From NCBI GenBank assembly GCA_034509925.1, contig CM067526.1:13099010-13163009 (forward strand): a DNA stretch of 64,000 nucleotides, read 5' to 3'. This document shows positions 49,604-63,815 of the stretch, piece after piece (position 1 is the stretch's first letter; every line of letters starts with the position of its first letter). This DNA is from Hirudinaria manillensis. Taxonomy: Eukaryota; Annelida; Clitellata; Hirudinida; Hirudinidae. Below the pieces are notes generated by a model. The model ran no database searches. It saw nothing but the letters and a program-made list of their open reading frames with translations, and was not told where the DNA came from. Position numbers and translations under genes: made by a program.

Positions 49604-52600
49604 CTCTGACCATTCAGTACCCCCAAGATCCAGCAACAAATATTACTGAATTAGAACAACAAATTAAAAGTAGATTGCTTGAAAATAAACACTTGGATTT
49701 CAATAATAGGCCAAAGCTTAACAAAGTAAGAATATGCAAGGATACCTTAGAAAAGATAAAGGCAGCTAATGAGATCTTATCCAAAATGATAAGTGGTAGG
49801 CAACTTAATATAAGCGGAATTAATGATTTAATCTATTGCTCAGCCAGTGTCATAGCTGGAGTGCAGAAACCACGAGATGGCCCCGTCGGAAGGAAAGAAC
49901 CTGCATGGAAAGTACGGATCAGCAATAAAGTAGAACAGTACAGGAAGGATTTATCAATTATAAGTGAAATAAAAAAGGGTGTGGCAACAAAGAGGGTTCA
50001 CAATAAGGCTAAACACCTCTTCAAAGACGAAAGTAAGTCCCTAGAAGAGAAGGAGCAAGACATTAAGATGAAATTGCAGGCTACTGCCCAAAGGTTAAAG
50101 AGATACTGTAAAAGAAATGATGGGTACCATCAAAATAAGCTTTTCCAGGAGGATGCAAAGAGGTTTTACCGTCATTTATGTAAACGAAACGAAGCAATTA
50201 GTGACCCACCCTCTGTAGAGAAAATTGAAGAATTTTGGAGAGGAATTCTTGAGAATGAAATTGTGCACAACACTGAAGCAGCTTGGGTAAGAGATGAGGA
50301 AATTGCATTTAGGAATGTGGTTACAGAAGAATGGAAAGAATTTACAATAAGTGAAATTCAAGAAGTTATTAAGAAATCTTCAAATTGGAAATCCCCAGGC
50401 CCTGACAATATACAAAATTTCTGGATTAAACGTTTTACCTCTCTCCATAGTATACTTACAATAGCTTTTAATGATTTGATTAATAACCCAGAAAATATAC
50501 CATCCTGGCTAACCTCCGGTATAACTTTTCTCCTCTCAAAAGGTGCAAACCAACACAATCCCAAAAATTACCGACCTATAACCTGTCTTCCCACCTTATA
50601 TAAATTGCTGACCTCTGCAATATCAAACCGGCTATACACACACCTTGATAAGAACAACATTCTCCCTATAGAACAGAAAGGTTGCCAACGAGGGTCAAGA
50701 GGTTGTAAAGACCAGTTGCTTATAAACAAGATGATTGTAAGCACTGCCAAAAGAATGAAGAGGAATTTAGCAGTGGCATGGATTGATTATAAGAAGGCAT
50801 TCGATAGTGTCCCTCATTCTTGGATTTTGGCGTCAATGAAGATGTATGGAGTCCCTGCTAGAATCACCGGTTTCATGGAATGCTCGATGAAAGAATGGAA
50901 AACCGAACTTATGCTGTGTCATCAGTTAGGTTGCATAAAAACCAATAGAATAAGCATTAAGAGAGGAATCTTCCAAGGCGACTCTCTCTCACCCCTCCTT
51001 TTCTGTTTGGCTTTAGTACCCTTATCAAATATGCTAAATAAATTAAAATTAGGATATGAAATAGAACCAAAAGAACAAATATCTCATTTACTTTACATGG
51101 ATGATCTAAAAATATTTACTAAAACAGAAACCCAACTTAACAAGGCCCTAACCACAGTCAAAACGTTTACTGATGACATTTGCATGGAGTTCGGTTTAGA
51201 CAAGTGTGCCGTAGCTATAATGAAGAGAGGCAAGCAGATCAAAAGCCGAAACATGCCATTTGACGATCACAATTCGATTCAGAGTCTTAACGAAGAGGAG
51301 GCGTACAAATATCTTGGAATCGATGAGAATGGTGACATTAAACATCCTGAAATGAAGGAGAAAATAGCCAGAGAGTATTACCGTCGGGTGCGTCTCATTC
51401 TCAAGTCAGAGTTAAATTCCAAGAACAAGTTATCGGCAATTAATGCTTTGGCAATTCCAGTGCTCACCTATAGCTTTGGCATAATTGATTGGAGAAAGTC
51501 TGAAATCGACAAAATGGATCGCAAGACACGAAAGTTGCTGACGATGCATGGACTTCATCACCCAAAAGGAGATGTCAGTCGACTCTACATTAAAAGACGC
51601 AATGGAGGCCGGGGACTTATCCAACTGATGTCTGCCTACAGCTGTTCCATGGTTAACTTGAGTGATTATATTGAACAGGGCAAAGACAGGCTCTGTAGTC
51701 TTGTCAAAAAGCATGAAGCAGGGAAGGCAAAATATTCTCTCCTTAAGGAAGCAAAGACAATTAAAAATAAATATCTGTCTTTGCCCACTGTTCAAACATC
51801 TGTGAAAGAAATGTTAAAGGACAACATGGAGAAGGAGAGAATAAATGAATTGAGGGAAAAGCCCATGCACGGACAATTCTTTTGTAACTTAGAAAAGAAT
51901 TGGGTGGACAAAGAAGCAAGCTGTGCTTGGTTAAGAAGCGCTGGGCTCAAAGGCGAAACTGAAAGTTTAATCATGGCAGCTCAAGACCAGACACTAAACA
52001 CACGTTACCATCAACGCATGATATTGAAGCAGAAGATAGATGGCAATTGCAGGATCTGTGGCAAGGCGCAAGAAACGATAAGCCACATAACGTCGGGTTG
52101 CACTGTGTTAGCAGCAACTGAATATTTGCACCGACATAATAAGGTGGCCAGTTACATCCACTGGGTTGTATGCCGTGAGCTAGGATGGGAAGTTCCAAAG
52201 AAATGGTACGAGCACACGCCCCAAAGTGTGACGAATATAAAAGATTACACCATTCTATGGGACTATGCAATTATCACGGACAGGAAAATATTGGCCAACA
52301 GACCTGACATTGTCATCCATGACAGGAGATCCAAGTCTTGCCTGCTAATCGATGTTTCAGTCCCGGATGATAAGAACATCGCGCTCAAAGAAGCTGAAAA
52401 AATTAGCAAATACAAGGACCTGGAGATTGAAATCAACCGGATGTGGAAAGTGAAGTCTAAAGTCGTTCCGGTAATTGTAGGAGCGCTCGGAACGCTAAGA
52501 AAAGACTTTACAAAGTATGTAGAGTTGATACCAGGACGACCAAAGACTTCGGAGATTCAGAAGATCTCCTTACTGGGCACTGCCCACATTCTTCGGAAAG

Positions 52601-52611
52601 TTCTTGGATGA
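49603..52611 (+). CDS. LINE polyprotein: reverse transcriptase plus restriction-like endonuclease
   Basis: Open from the TAA tract to the stop at 52609-52611, 1002 codons with no methionine at the left edge (the first in-frame ATG is near 49789), so the true start is missing. The RT domain shows NYRPITCLP, the motif A region AWIDYKKAFDSVPHSW, GIFQGDSLSPLLF and YMDD (51094-51105). A thumb region is followed by a CCHC knuckle (52048-52101, C-x2-C-x8-H-x4-C). Last comes a PD-(D/E)XK-type nuclease with RPDIV (about 52300) and LIDVS (about 52345). This order (RT, CCHC, nuclease) is that of R2, R4 and Dong type LINEs and differs from apurinic-endonuclease LINEs. No frameshift or stop interrupts it. 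Confidence 0.92.
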
Positions 52612-52690
52612 ATTGCTGAGAGCACTGGTAGTGCTCAGCATTCATTCATCACCGGCTGTGAGACCGAGAAGAAGCAGGAAAAATGTGTAT
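49603..52690 (+). mobile_element. R4/Dong-like non-LTR retrotransposon (LINE) in TAA repeats
   Basis: Single-ORF LINE with a C-terminal restriction-like endonuclease, flanked by TAA repeats on both sides (49490-49602 and about 52689-52700). TAA-repeat targeting is known for Dong elements of the R4 clade. The left junction lies directly in the coding frame, so the copy appears 5'-truncated, as is common after target-primed reverse transcription. The 3' UTR is about 75 bases and includes a hairpin (about 52614-52640: GCTGAG, AGCACT, loop GGT, then the complementary arm). The ORF is intact, suggesting a young insertion. Confidence 0.85.
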
Positions 52691-52740
52691 AATAATAATA
52701 TGTAATATAATTTAATATTCCAAATTTTGATGCCACTTAC

Positions 52741-54867
52741 TGTAAAAATGCAGAACCCCAAGTGTGATTGCTTTTGTGAACAATATTGAAAAGCTTCCTG
52801 TAATCCAATGCGAAGGTAAATTAAACTTTAACGATCGAAACGAAAAATTTTAAGACATTTTTCGTTAAATTATTCGTTAAAGAAGTGAGCAAGTTACCGT
52901 CCAAAGTAAGTATAATCAGTGTAAGGATTATTATTTAATCTTTGAATAAGTTCCAAAATAATCTAAAACAGTAAGTATTGTGAAAAAATAATTGAAAATG
53001 GCGGTTTAAATATTGAATTAAACTTTTCAAACTTTTTCGATCCTTTGACACTGTCTCTTGGTCAGACAAATTGCGTGAACTTTTAGTCTATCTCTTAAAG
53101 TATAGATAGGCCTCGTCGTATATAATTCAGAATATAAGGAATATTCAAAATGCGTCAATAACGAGTCTATACTTATATCGCAGCCGACCTATAAAATTAC
53201 ACGTAGATTTATCCTATACTTTGATGTGTTCGTGGCAATAATAGATAATAAAGTTACCGTTTTGGCAAATTTCTCAACTGCGGGGACAATTTCAAATGAA
53301 GAAAAAGGTTTTACACAAATAAAGCCAAAATATTTAAGGTAATTTAATCCAAGAGATTCTGGATGACTGAAAATTCAAGACGTTACTTCAACATCACAAA
53401 TACATTAATATATTTATCACTATATACATTTATTACATATACTATATGTAAATTTTCGCGGACTCTGCTGCGTATTATGAAGTAATTTGTTAGAACTTAC
53501 CAGATGTCATCACAAGTAAAATTGAAGTATTCCAGTGGTGGTAAACCTTTTAGCAGCTTTACGATTATATAAGGCATCAGGGCAAACTCCAGAATGGTTA
53601 ACGACCTTGTGGTTTAAACATTGAGAGTTAGTAATCAAATAGTAGATTTATGAAGTATTTATAAATGAATGAAATAGCAAATTATTTGTTCAACCTCAGA
53701 TTTTTAAGGCATTCAACTGATTTAAAGAATTCTCCGAGTGCCCCAGATTCCGCGAGAATGAAAGACTCCAAATTCTGTAGTTTTTCCATTGATTCTACAA
53801 AGCAATTCCATGCGTTTTCATCTTCTCTAGACCGCCAACTAAGGCAATTAAATTCTAAGGTCTGTAGAGTTTCTGAACTAGATGCTAGATCAGTTTGATG
53901 TAACATCTTATGAATCATTTCAATTTTACAATTAATTGTTAATTTTTTCATCTTATTGAATCTTATTGGTGTGGCATATTTTCTATAGCCGGAGAGTTCT
54001 CTGAAACGTTTACAAATGTTTATAGTTTTTAGTAATTTAAGTATTAAACTCGTGCTGGAACCAATGTAGTAACTATCAGACTAATTCCATTGTATAAGAA
54101 CTAACACTTCTACTGTAGTGGGATAATGAGCCATGTGCAGAATTTCCAACGTGGAGGAAACTTTTCGAATGAGATCAATCAATTCAGGGGTCATAGTAGT
54201 TACAGCAAAAGAAAATTGTTTCAGGGGTAGATTGGCTTCTTGGACCTTCAACAAGTCACTAGCTTCATGGGGTCCAAGTAAAACGTTTACATTGCTCCAA
54301 TTAAGGGCATCCCTAAAAGCAAGACAAGGTCTCAGAAATTGAGGAGGGACGGGCCAGCCAATTTCTTGTCCTTTGACGATTATATCCTCGAATATGACTG
54401 GTGGTAAAATTATGTCTTTTTTCAAGACTGGAAAACAGATTGTAAATGTTATTAAGCTAATTTCGCTTTTTTTTTAAATTATTTGATATCAATATATAAG
54501 CGGTAAATAAGTTAAGACAGCTTAACAAATAATTTGAAAGCAATTTTAGCATTCATGCCTATTTGCAATTATTTATGCAACTATTTGTTCACTTTATATT
54601 TCAATGTTACATATTTGATTATAATCGTTTTTTTTTAATCATAAATCACTATTTAAGTTGGCTTTTTTAAAACTAGTTTGATGAGTACGTGAAACATCGC
54701 AATGAATTTCCGGACTGAAAAAATCCCGTCCAATAAAGTGGTTTCAATCAGTTTCATACCGTGCCCTTGAATCTGGTCATTAAGGAGAAATATTGAATCG
54801 AAGTTTTTGGCTGTTGCTGCCAAGAGGACGTTTCTTAGACTTGGCATGTCTAATCTCCGCGAAATTT
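52741..54867 (-). CDS. leucine-rich-repeat-like protein, partial model
   Basis: Five minus-strand exon candidates: 54867 to about 54690 (ISRRLDMPSLRNVLLAATAK), 54427-54114 (ILPPVIFEDIIVKGQEIGWP then SSTLEILHMAHYP), 53951-53695 (SSETLQTLEFNCLSW, EKLQNLESFILAESG), 53605-53501 (SLTILEFALMPYIIVKLLKG then LPPLEYFNFTCDD) and 52797-52741 (KLFNIVHKSNHTW). The spacing of Leu, Ile and Phe is typical of irregular leucine-rich repeats such as those of F-box/LRR proteins, though no F-box was found. Exons two to five join in phase. The first and second do not, so an exon or boundary is wrong, and neither the true start nor the end is known. The LINE ends only about 50 bases beyond the last exon. It may be a real but partly read gene or a decaying one. 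Confidence 0.45.
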
Positions 54868-57401
54868 CTAAGATTGTTTTGTGTATTAATTCTCATGAAT
54901 AAAGGATTTTTTGTATATATTTAAATAATTAATAAATAAATCGTGAAATTTAAAATTATCTCAATTCCATGAGCTTACTCATTCTTTGAAAGAATCGGTT
55001 ATCTTTCTAAGTGTCACTGCAGATAATTCTTTGTTTCAAATAACTGCCCTCGATGCAATTAAAAACTATTTGTTGGTTCAGTTGCCTATTTTTTAGTGAG
55101 AGGTTTTAGCGGTGAATTCGACGAAATTAATCATAGAACGTAGCGCTACATATTACAAAAGTTTCAATAGACTTAGTGCGTTATAATTTTATTAAATTTT
55201 GGCAATATAAATCAAGTTTAATTAATTAAGTTTTATGTCAAATATGTTGTGCTGTATTCTATCGTGTCGTGTGAATTTTCTGCAAATTTCCCTCTTGCAA
55301 TAGGGTGGTCTCTCCTTCATAATTCGAATAATTTATATTCGGCTCACTCAGTCAGGAATCAACATTTGCCATGAATAACGCAATTAAATTAAAAGTGCAT
55401 AAATTGAGTTCAGCGACATATTAACACCAATGCACAATTCTAAAAATTCAAGAACAGCTTAAGATTAAAGTCACAGATGCCTTAAGAACTTACGAAATGC
55501 AGATGACAATAATGTTTTGAAAAAAAAAATGTGAAGGCTATAGAATAGTTATTTAAAAGATATTTATTGTCATGTGTGATGTCATTTAAAAACTAAAACT
55601 ATATCAAAGGCCCTATGGGCTTGAGTGAAATTTCATCACGGTTGACCAAAACGTGACAACGATTATCAAAGTCTATTTAGTGACCGACTTTGAATTTATA
55701 GTCAAATCGGCAATGTATCTCCAAATACCCGCAAAATAAAAAAATCTAAGGGTCAGCAAGAAATGTGGACAAATACGTCCAAAGCAAGATGAAAGCTATC
55801 AATCTACCAATAACGGATAAGATGACCATATTCTATAAAAACCGTTTTTAAAACTGTTCGACAATTTATATTTGGCCATTACGTTCGCATCCGAGATAAC
55901 GCAAAGAACAGTTTCTTGGCATTCAAGATTTCAATCAAGCATAGACAAATCTTCCACCTCTAGCACTTCAACAAGTATCATTTTATGGGATTCCAAAATT
56001 TTGGAATCCATATATCAACAATTTGTAAAGTTTAAAAAATATCTTAATAAAGGAGGTTTTAAATGTGAATTCGCCTTATTAATGATTCTACCATTGCTTT
56101 GCCGTTTTGGCCAGAACCTAGGAATAGCGTGTTCAGATGAATCTGCAGCCAGACGTAATAACCCATCCATATGAAGTGACTGGATATTGGGATCAAGCTT
56201 GTTTGGGCCATTACAATTAGAGGCAAACTTAGCTGGGAATGCGTGGAAGGTGGCCTTCAATTCCTTCTCAATCAATTGAGGGTTTAGCACTCCATCCTGA
56301 AGCCCGGCAGCGTATTCCTTGGAATATGGTCATCTACTCCACATATTTGTTTCCCTGCTTATCCATTGTTTTTGATCTGTATAAAGGTATAAAATTCAAT
56401 AAAAACACGAAAAGTAAGTCATGTGATTTAATCCATGACCTAGCCATTGCAATCATGATGCTTCTCAATCTATTTTGCAGACGACAAGGCCTCATCATCC
56501 TCGACCACGTTTTGGCTGTATTTTGGTCAGGTGGGGTTCATGCAATGGAAAATAACTTGAACACAGTTTTTGAGATTGACAAATTGGTCTGATCCATTTT
56601 TAAAGAGGAATACAATAAATGTTTGCCCTGAGACATCCAACCTTCATCTTTAAATATCTCATCACAGCAAAAGTAAAAACTAACAGGATTGGACATCCCG
56701 AAATGCTGAGCTGAACCATGTTAAAGTTGTAGTGGAGACAACAATGATCATCGAGTGTTTAGCGGGCTCAATTGGGCATATCTGTAATAACAGTTAAGCT
56801 TTCTGCTCTCACATTGCTTTTGTTTATGTTTCTAGGACTCAAACCCGAGACCTCTTAACGATTTAAATGGGGCATTTTATGTCATGGGAAACCTAATAGA
56901 ATTGTTGCCAAAGTTTTCATGAAGTCTAATCATTAGGCACTAACTCAAAACCCCGCGAAATCAAAGCACTTAAAAGAGTTTTTTTTAAACACCGCCTCGA
57001 ATCTTCCGAGCTATTTATACAGATGTGTTAACATATCTACTGGCGCGATTAGAAAGTTCGAGAATATGCTAATGAGCCCCATCACTCAGTTCTTCCGCAA
57101 TAAATGGAAGGTCGAACACTGACATCTACCATAAAGTTGTTTTTTTTATTAATTGTTTTATAAGATTAAATGTTTGTAAATGAAATATTTAAATGATGTT
57201 TATGTCTTAAATTTATATTCCATTGTATGAAATAACTTTTCCGAACAATTTAAAAATTTTATTTTGGCATTATAAACTTTCATAATCGTTTGATGTGATT
57301 ACAAATCTGAGAAATGCTTATGCTTGTTGAATAGTAAATAAGTATATTATCGTCTGGAGTCCCGTGCGCCTCTTCGCGTATTTGCTATTCGAAATCGCAA
57401 A
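54868..57401. other. intergenic region left of METTL1
   Basis: About 2.5 kb. A 22-bp perfect palindrome lies at 55988-56009. ORFs of 90-117 codons on both strands overlap between 55872 and 56592. The minus-strand one (56290-56015) includes HMDGLLRLAADSSEHAIP but matches nothing I can name. They may be remnants of an old mobile element. Elsewhere only AT-rich sequence is seen. Confidence 0.4.
55988..56009. repeat. 22-bp perfect palindrome
   Basis: The half-site GGATTCCAAAA is followed directly by its exact reverse complement with no spacer. Function is unknown. It could be a dimeric protein site or simply a chance palindrome. Confidence 0.8.
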
Positions 57402-59520
<2,119 letters not shown>

Positions 59521-60381
59521 TAATTGGTTGACTTGATGTAATAAATTATGACATGTTTGGTTGTCTATGGCTGGATGCTTATTAAGGTTTGGTTGGTTGG
59601 TGTTATTAGACAATTTAGCAGCCAATGACCAAAATGGATACTATAAATTTAAAAAAAATCATCCTTTTGCTTTGAAGTCTTGGGACCGGATGCAATTGAG
59701 TTAGGAGGAAGGGGCTTGCAAGAATGATGAATTTCATTGATTTTTAATTTGTCAATTATATCTGCCGTCAGCACCAATTTTTGCTTGGTTTGATGGATGT
59801 CCCTTCAAATTATAGGCAGTGATGGTTAAGTTTTGGTTTAATTTCACCTTCGCGATATTCTTTGCGTTGAAATATTTTGGTGGCTGAATTTGGCCAAATT
59901 ATTTCGCGGATGAATCAATGAAATTTTTTTTGGAATTTATCGTTTCGTATTTAAAATATGGTGTGATCTTTTAAAAGGTCGTTTCAAGCCAGCTTCAAAA
60001 GTCGAGCTGTTGTAACTGAATTCGATTCGTCTGACTGTTGTTAAAAGCTTAGAGTTAGTAATTAGAGAATATGTTTATTCTATTTGTTGCTACCCCCATT
60101 TGCATAAAAATCATCAATGAATTTGATGTAATTATTAAGAATGAATGAGAATCAAACATGGTGACGTCTGGAGGATTATTTGAAGTTTTGGCGAACATCT
60201 CTAGATTTTTAGACATTCTTATCAGTAATTGTAGTGAGGCACTATGTAAAAAATCTCTTACATTCAAATAATAATAGAAAGGGGGCCTTTTCTTGCCAAA
60301 AATATGTATATTGTGAAAAGACTCAGATTCGCAAACGCAGATTCATTTCATTGCCAGGGTCTGATTGTCAAAGTTTCTTCA
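59521..60381. other. intergenic spacer between METTL1 and the tyrosinase gene
   Basis: It contains the METTL1 poly(A) signal (59540-59545) and presumably the tyrosinase promoter. No gene is seen. Confidence 0.5.
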
Positions 60382-62079
60382 ATGCCAAGAGACGTCAAAT
60401 GGATGAGTTCACTCTGCCCCATTTCCAGATTTCTGCTTCTCTTGCTGGCTGTGCATTTACTGGTTGATAATGTCCAAGGAGTCACCAGAACCCGAGAGAA
60501 GGACATTCAAGTGCGAAAGCAGCGCAGATCGTGGTGCGTTTCAAAGAGATGGCACAAGGCAAAATTCAATGAAAGCGATGTCGAATTTGTGAACAAACTT
60601 TGCTCCCCTTCCTGGAAGACTAACTATGATGAACTGAGAGGAAAGGCTGTACTCGGGAGCAGAAAAGAATATAGGTTGCAACTTATAATACTTAAATGCC
60701 AAACACATTTTGTAATCTTTTGCAATTTATGGGTTTTAAGATGCATGAGCACGTCGGAAAGGAATGGTTTCCATCAAGCCATGAGATCGATGAAAGGCAG
60801 GGTAGTTGGCTTTCTGACAGAATACGATGCCCTAGTCATCCTCCATGATGGTCGAAATGCCCCTTCAGCTCATTTTGGACCCGGATTTGGACCCTGGCAT
60901 AGATTGTATCTCCTGGCGTCAGTTTTTCTTTCTACACTTTTTTTTTGTTATTCGTCTTGTTTTAGCAAAAGTCGTTTTTCTAAATCTAACCTTTCATAAT
61001 TGTGAAATTAAAGCTGTTAGAAAGTAATAGAAGATACTTATGATCGTCATTTATCAGATGGGAGAGAGGCATAAGATCTCATTGCTCATCTTGCATGCTT
61101 CCATATTGGGATAGCAGATTGGATCGCTTTCTTGGTGGTAACCCCAGGAATTCAGTATTATTTTCTCCTCAACTGGCCGGCAATGCTGACGGAACTGTGG
61201 TGAATGGATTTCCAGCTAATTGGGGAGCTCCAGGCTCTGAATGCAGTGCCATATCTAGGACATTGTACCGGTTCTTTGATACAAACGTCAACTCCTTTTA
61301 TGACGACGGAGATGTGAGATTAGTGGAAAACGCAGGTTAGTCAATGGAATTAATTTTAATAACTTATATTGAGCTAGTTTATTGTTAAGACTCGACGTAT
61401 TTCATTAGGGAGTTACTTGGACATTGCCTATCCTTGGAGTGATGCTTACGAGTATGCACACGGCTATGTTCATTCAGCTTTTGGTGCAGCATCACATATG
61501 GCTGATATCATATGTTCTCCGACCGATCCAATTTTTATCCTTCATCATAGCTTTGTCGATAATCTTTTGGAAAGGGCGAGGCAGTCTATTAGACGCCGAG
61601 GAACGCTGGAGTATCCTGATACTAGCAGACTACCACCCTGGTTCGCAGACACGAATGGAAATGTTCGTTTTTCCAGTGCAGGTAAGTGAATTCAAGTTAT
61701 ATCCCTCAACATGATAAACATTATATTTCCCGAACTCTGTAAACGTTTTGGAAAATAATGAACGTTTTGATTTGAAGGCTCGACTGTAGTCAGACCATTT
61801 CAGGGCGGCACAAATCACAGGACAGCCTTACTCTCTGATGAATATACCAATGATGTTTATGATTACGAACAAAGTCCTGGAGATGTTCAATGCTCAGAAG
61901 ATGCCCAATGTTGCTCTAATGGCAATACAGAATTCGTCTGGTGCGATACCAGGAGAAGAAGATGTGTTTCAAAGGCCAGAGAAGGGACGACAGTCAACAG
62001 AGCCTTTCCAGCTAGAGCTTGTTACTGCAGCAATAACAGAGTGCCAGTCAACAACAACGGAGCCTGCGCCTGCCGCTGA
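60382..62079 (+). CDS. secreted tyrosinase-like copper oxidase
   Basis: Type-3 copper protein, likely oxidising phenols (melanin, cuticle, shell or adhesive chemistry) outside the cell. Five exons (60382-60674, 60741-60917, 61058-61335, 61409-61681, 61778-62079) encode 440 residues. The signal peptide is RFLLLLLAVHLLVDNVQG, and initiation could instead be at 60403. The copper A site shows LHDG, AHFGPGFG and PWHRLYLL with its three histidines. WERGIR and LPYWDS follow. The copper B site shows HGYVH and FILHHSFVDN. The C-terminus is a Cys-rich tail (VQCSEDAQCCSNG, CYCSNNR, GACACR) as in other invertebrate tyrosinases. All exon phases agree. A poly(A) signal lies at 62090-62095. The substrate cannot be read from sequence. 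Confidence 0.94.
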
Positions 62080-62504
62080 TAAGGCTCACAATAAATCTAC
62101 GAATCCTATTATTTGATCCCCATTCTTTAAGTAAATTGATTTTGTTTTATTTAAAATATCATTGGAGACTTACTTTGTCGGGAGATTTACTTTGCCAAAT
62201 TTTTATCTAATAAAGAAATGTGCTTTGAATGATTTAATCCTGTCTTCTGTTTTCAAGACTAACATCTTGCTGAAAATTGTTTCAGGTAAACGTAATTAAG
62301 ATATAAAAGGAACTTCTGATCTCTTTTTTCTAATAAGAATTAGTAAAATTATAACCTACCTTATGATAAAAATAGCAGATGCAGACGGATTCTTGACATA
62401 GTTTTTCTGTATACTTCCGTCATTACCGGCTAAGTTCGGGATAATAGTGGTCGTTTATCTTTTGAAATACTGTAATTTGAGGTTGCTATTTTAAGAGCTG
62501 AGAA
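62080..62504. other. spacer between tyrosinase and myotrophin
   Basis: About 425 bases holding the tyrosinase poly(A) signals (62090-62095, a second near 62210) and the probable myotrophin promoter. No other feature is seen. Confidence 0.5.
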
Positions 62505-63815
62505 ATGTCGGACGACGTGCAGAAATTTGAATGGGCTCTTAAAAACGGTGATTTGGATCAAGTAAAAGCTCTCGTTGAAAAGGTTGTTTTACATATCCTG
62601 ATATGAGTTAACTTGTTATATTCTTGTATATTGAATGGTAATAATACACTCACACGTGGTTTTGGGTTATTCTTAAGGAACGTTTGGTGTTCATAACTAA
62701 AAAGGCAATTCTACTTGTGTGATATGTATTAAGATGTGCTTCTCTTCTACATGGCTTATCAAGCTTTAGAATGCAGTCAATTTACTTGTGATGATATTAT
62801 ATTTGTAATAACATTGTGTTATTTAGTTATGTAATGAAAGTCACGTAGATTTTATCTCCAAGAAATTACTGTCGAGCATTTGCTTCCAAAAAGTATATTT
62901 ATTTTTATTTGTGAAATTATTGCTAATCACCCTTAATAAAATTCTAGGAAGTCTTGCATTTTTTTCTATTTTGTTTTAGAACAAAGGATTAGTGAATCAC
63001 CAACTCTCCACAGGAAGATATCCACTTTGCATGGCTGCAGATTATGGTCAAATTGACATCATCAAGTATCTTGTATCCCAGCAGGCTGATGTCAATGTAA
63101 GTTATCCAAAGGTGGATTTGTTTCTGCAAGATATTTCTTGCCTATTTAAATCACTTTTCTACTCAAAGGGTTTTGTTAATAATTCCTAGATGGACTTTTG
63201 TATAACCATGTGAAAATCATATATTAACATGACATAAAAAAACCTTTCCAAAATTCATAAAATTAAAATTTGTTTGACTATATGATATCCTATTAATAGA
63301 AACCATTATCACTTGGATATTTCAAACATATCTTTTATGTTTATTTACATGCTGCTAGGTAGAATAAAAAAGTGAAAAATTATAGGTTGTGGACAGACAT
63401 GGAATCTCCCCTTTGTTATCAGCCATTTATGAAGGCCATATGAACTGTGTCCAATACCTCATTGAAAAAGTAAGTTTACCTCAAAGTTCTGGCAATGACC
63501 ATGCTAGAGCTTATTACATAACTTCTAGTCATTTAAATTTGGTTGCCAAATTGTAGCTTCTGAGTTTAATTTGAAGTTGCTATTTTGAATGTGCTATGGC
63601 AACTATACAACTATTTACAATGGCAAATGTACAAGTATACTGAATTTTATATATATTTCTAGAATATCTCTTGATGATTTTATATAGTGCATATGCACAA
63701 TTAATTTTACATTTTATTGCATCAGGGTGCCTGCAAAACTGGAAAGTCTCCAGATGGAAAGCCCTATGCTGAGTGCACTGATTTGACTGACATCAAGAAG
63801 CTCCTCCTGTCCTAA
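62505..63815 (+). CDS. MTPN: myotrophin (ankyrin-repeat protein V-1)
   Basis: Small cytosolic ankyrin protein that in vertebrates binds and inhibits actin capping protein (CapZ). Four exons (62505-62582, 62980-63096, 63386-63469, 63726-63815), all split at codon boundaries, give 122 residues against about 118 in mammals. The N-terminus (KFEWALKNGDLDQVKALVEK) closely matches vertebrate myotrophin. The ankyrin repeats follow (GRYPLCMAADYGQIDIIKYL, then GISPLLSAIYEGHMNCVQYL), and the ending DIKKLLLS fits the family. Every exon is an ankyrin unit, as expected for repeat-per-exon evolution. Nothing is missing. Confidence 0.96.

Noticed and set aside
55872-56592. Overlapping ORFs that might be part of a retroelement polyprotein
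   Set aside because: No motif long enough to assign a family, and frames overlap on both strands; left as an unassigned, possibly decayed element.
60055-60267. Minus-strand ORF left of the tyrosinase gene
   Set aside because: Compositionally random, no signal or domain, lies in the probable promoter region.
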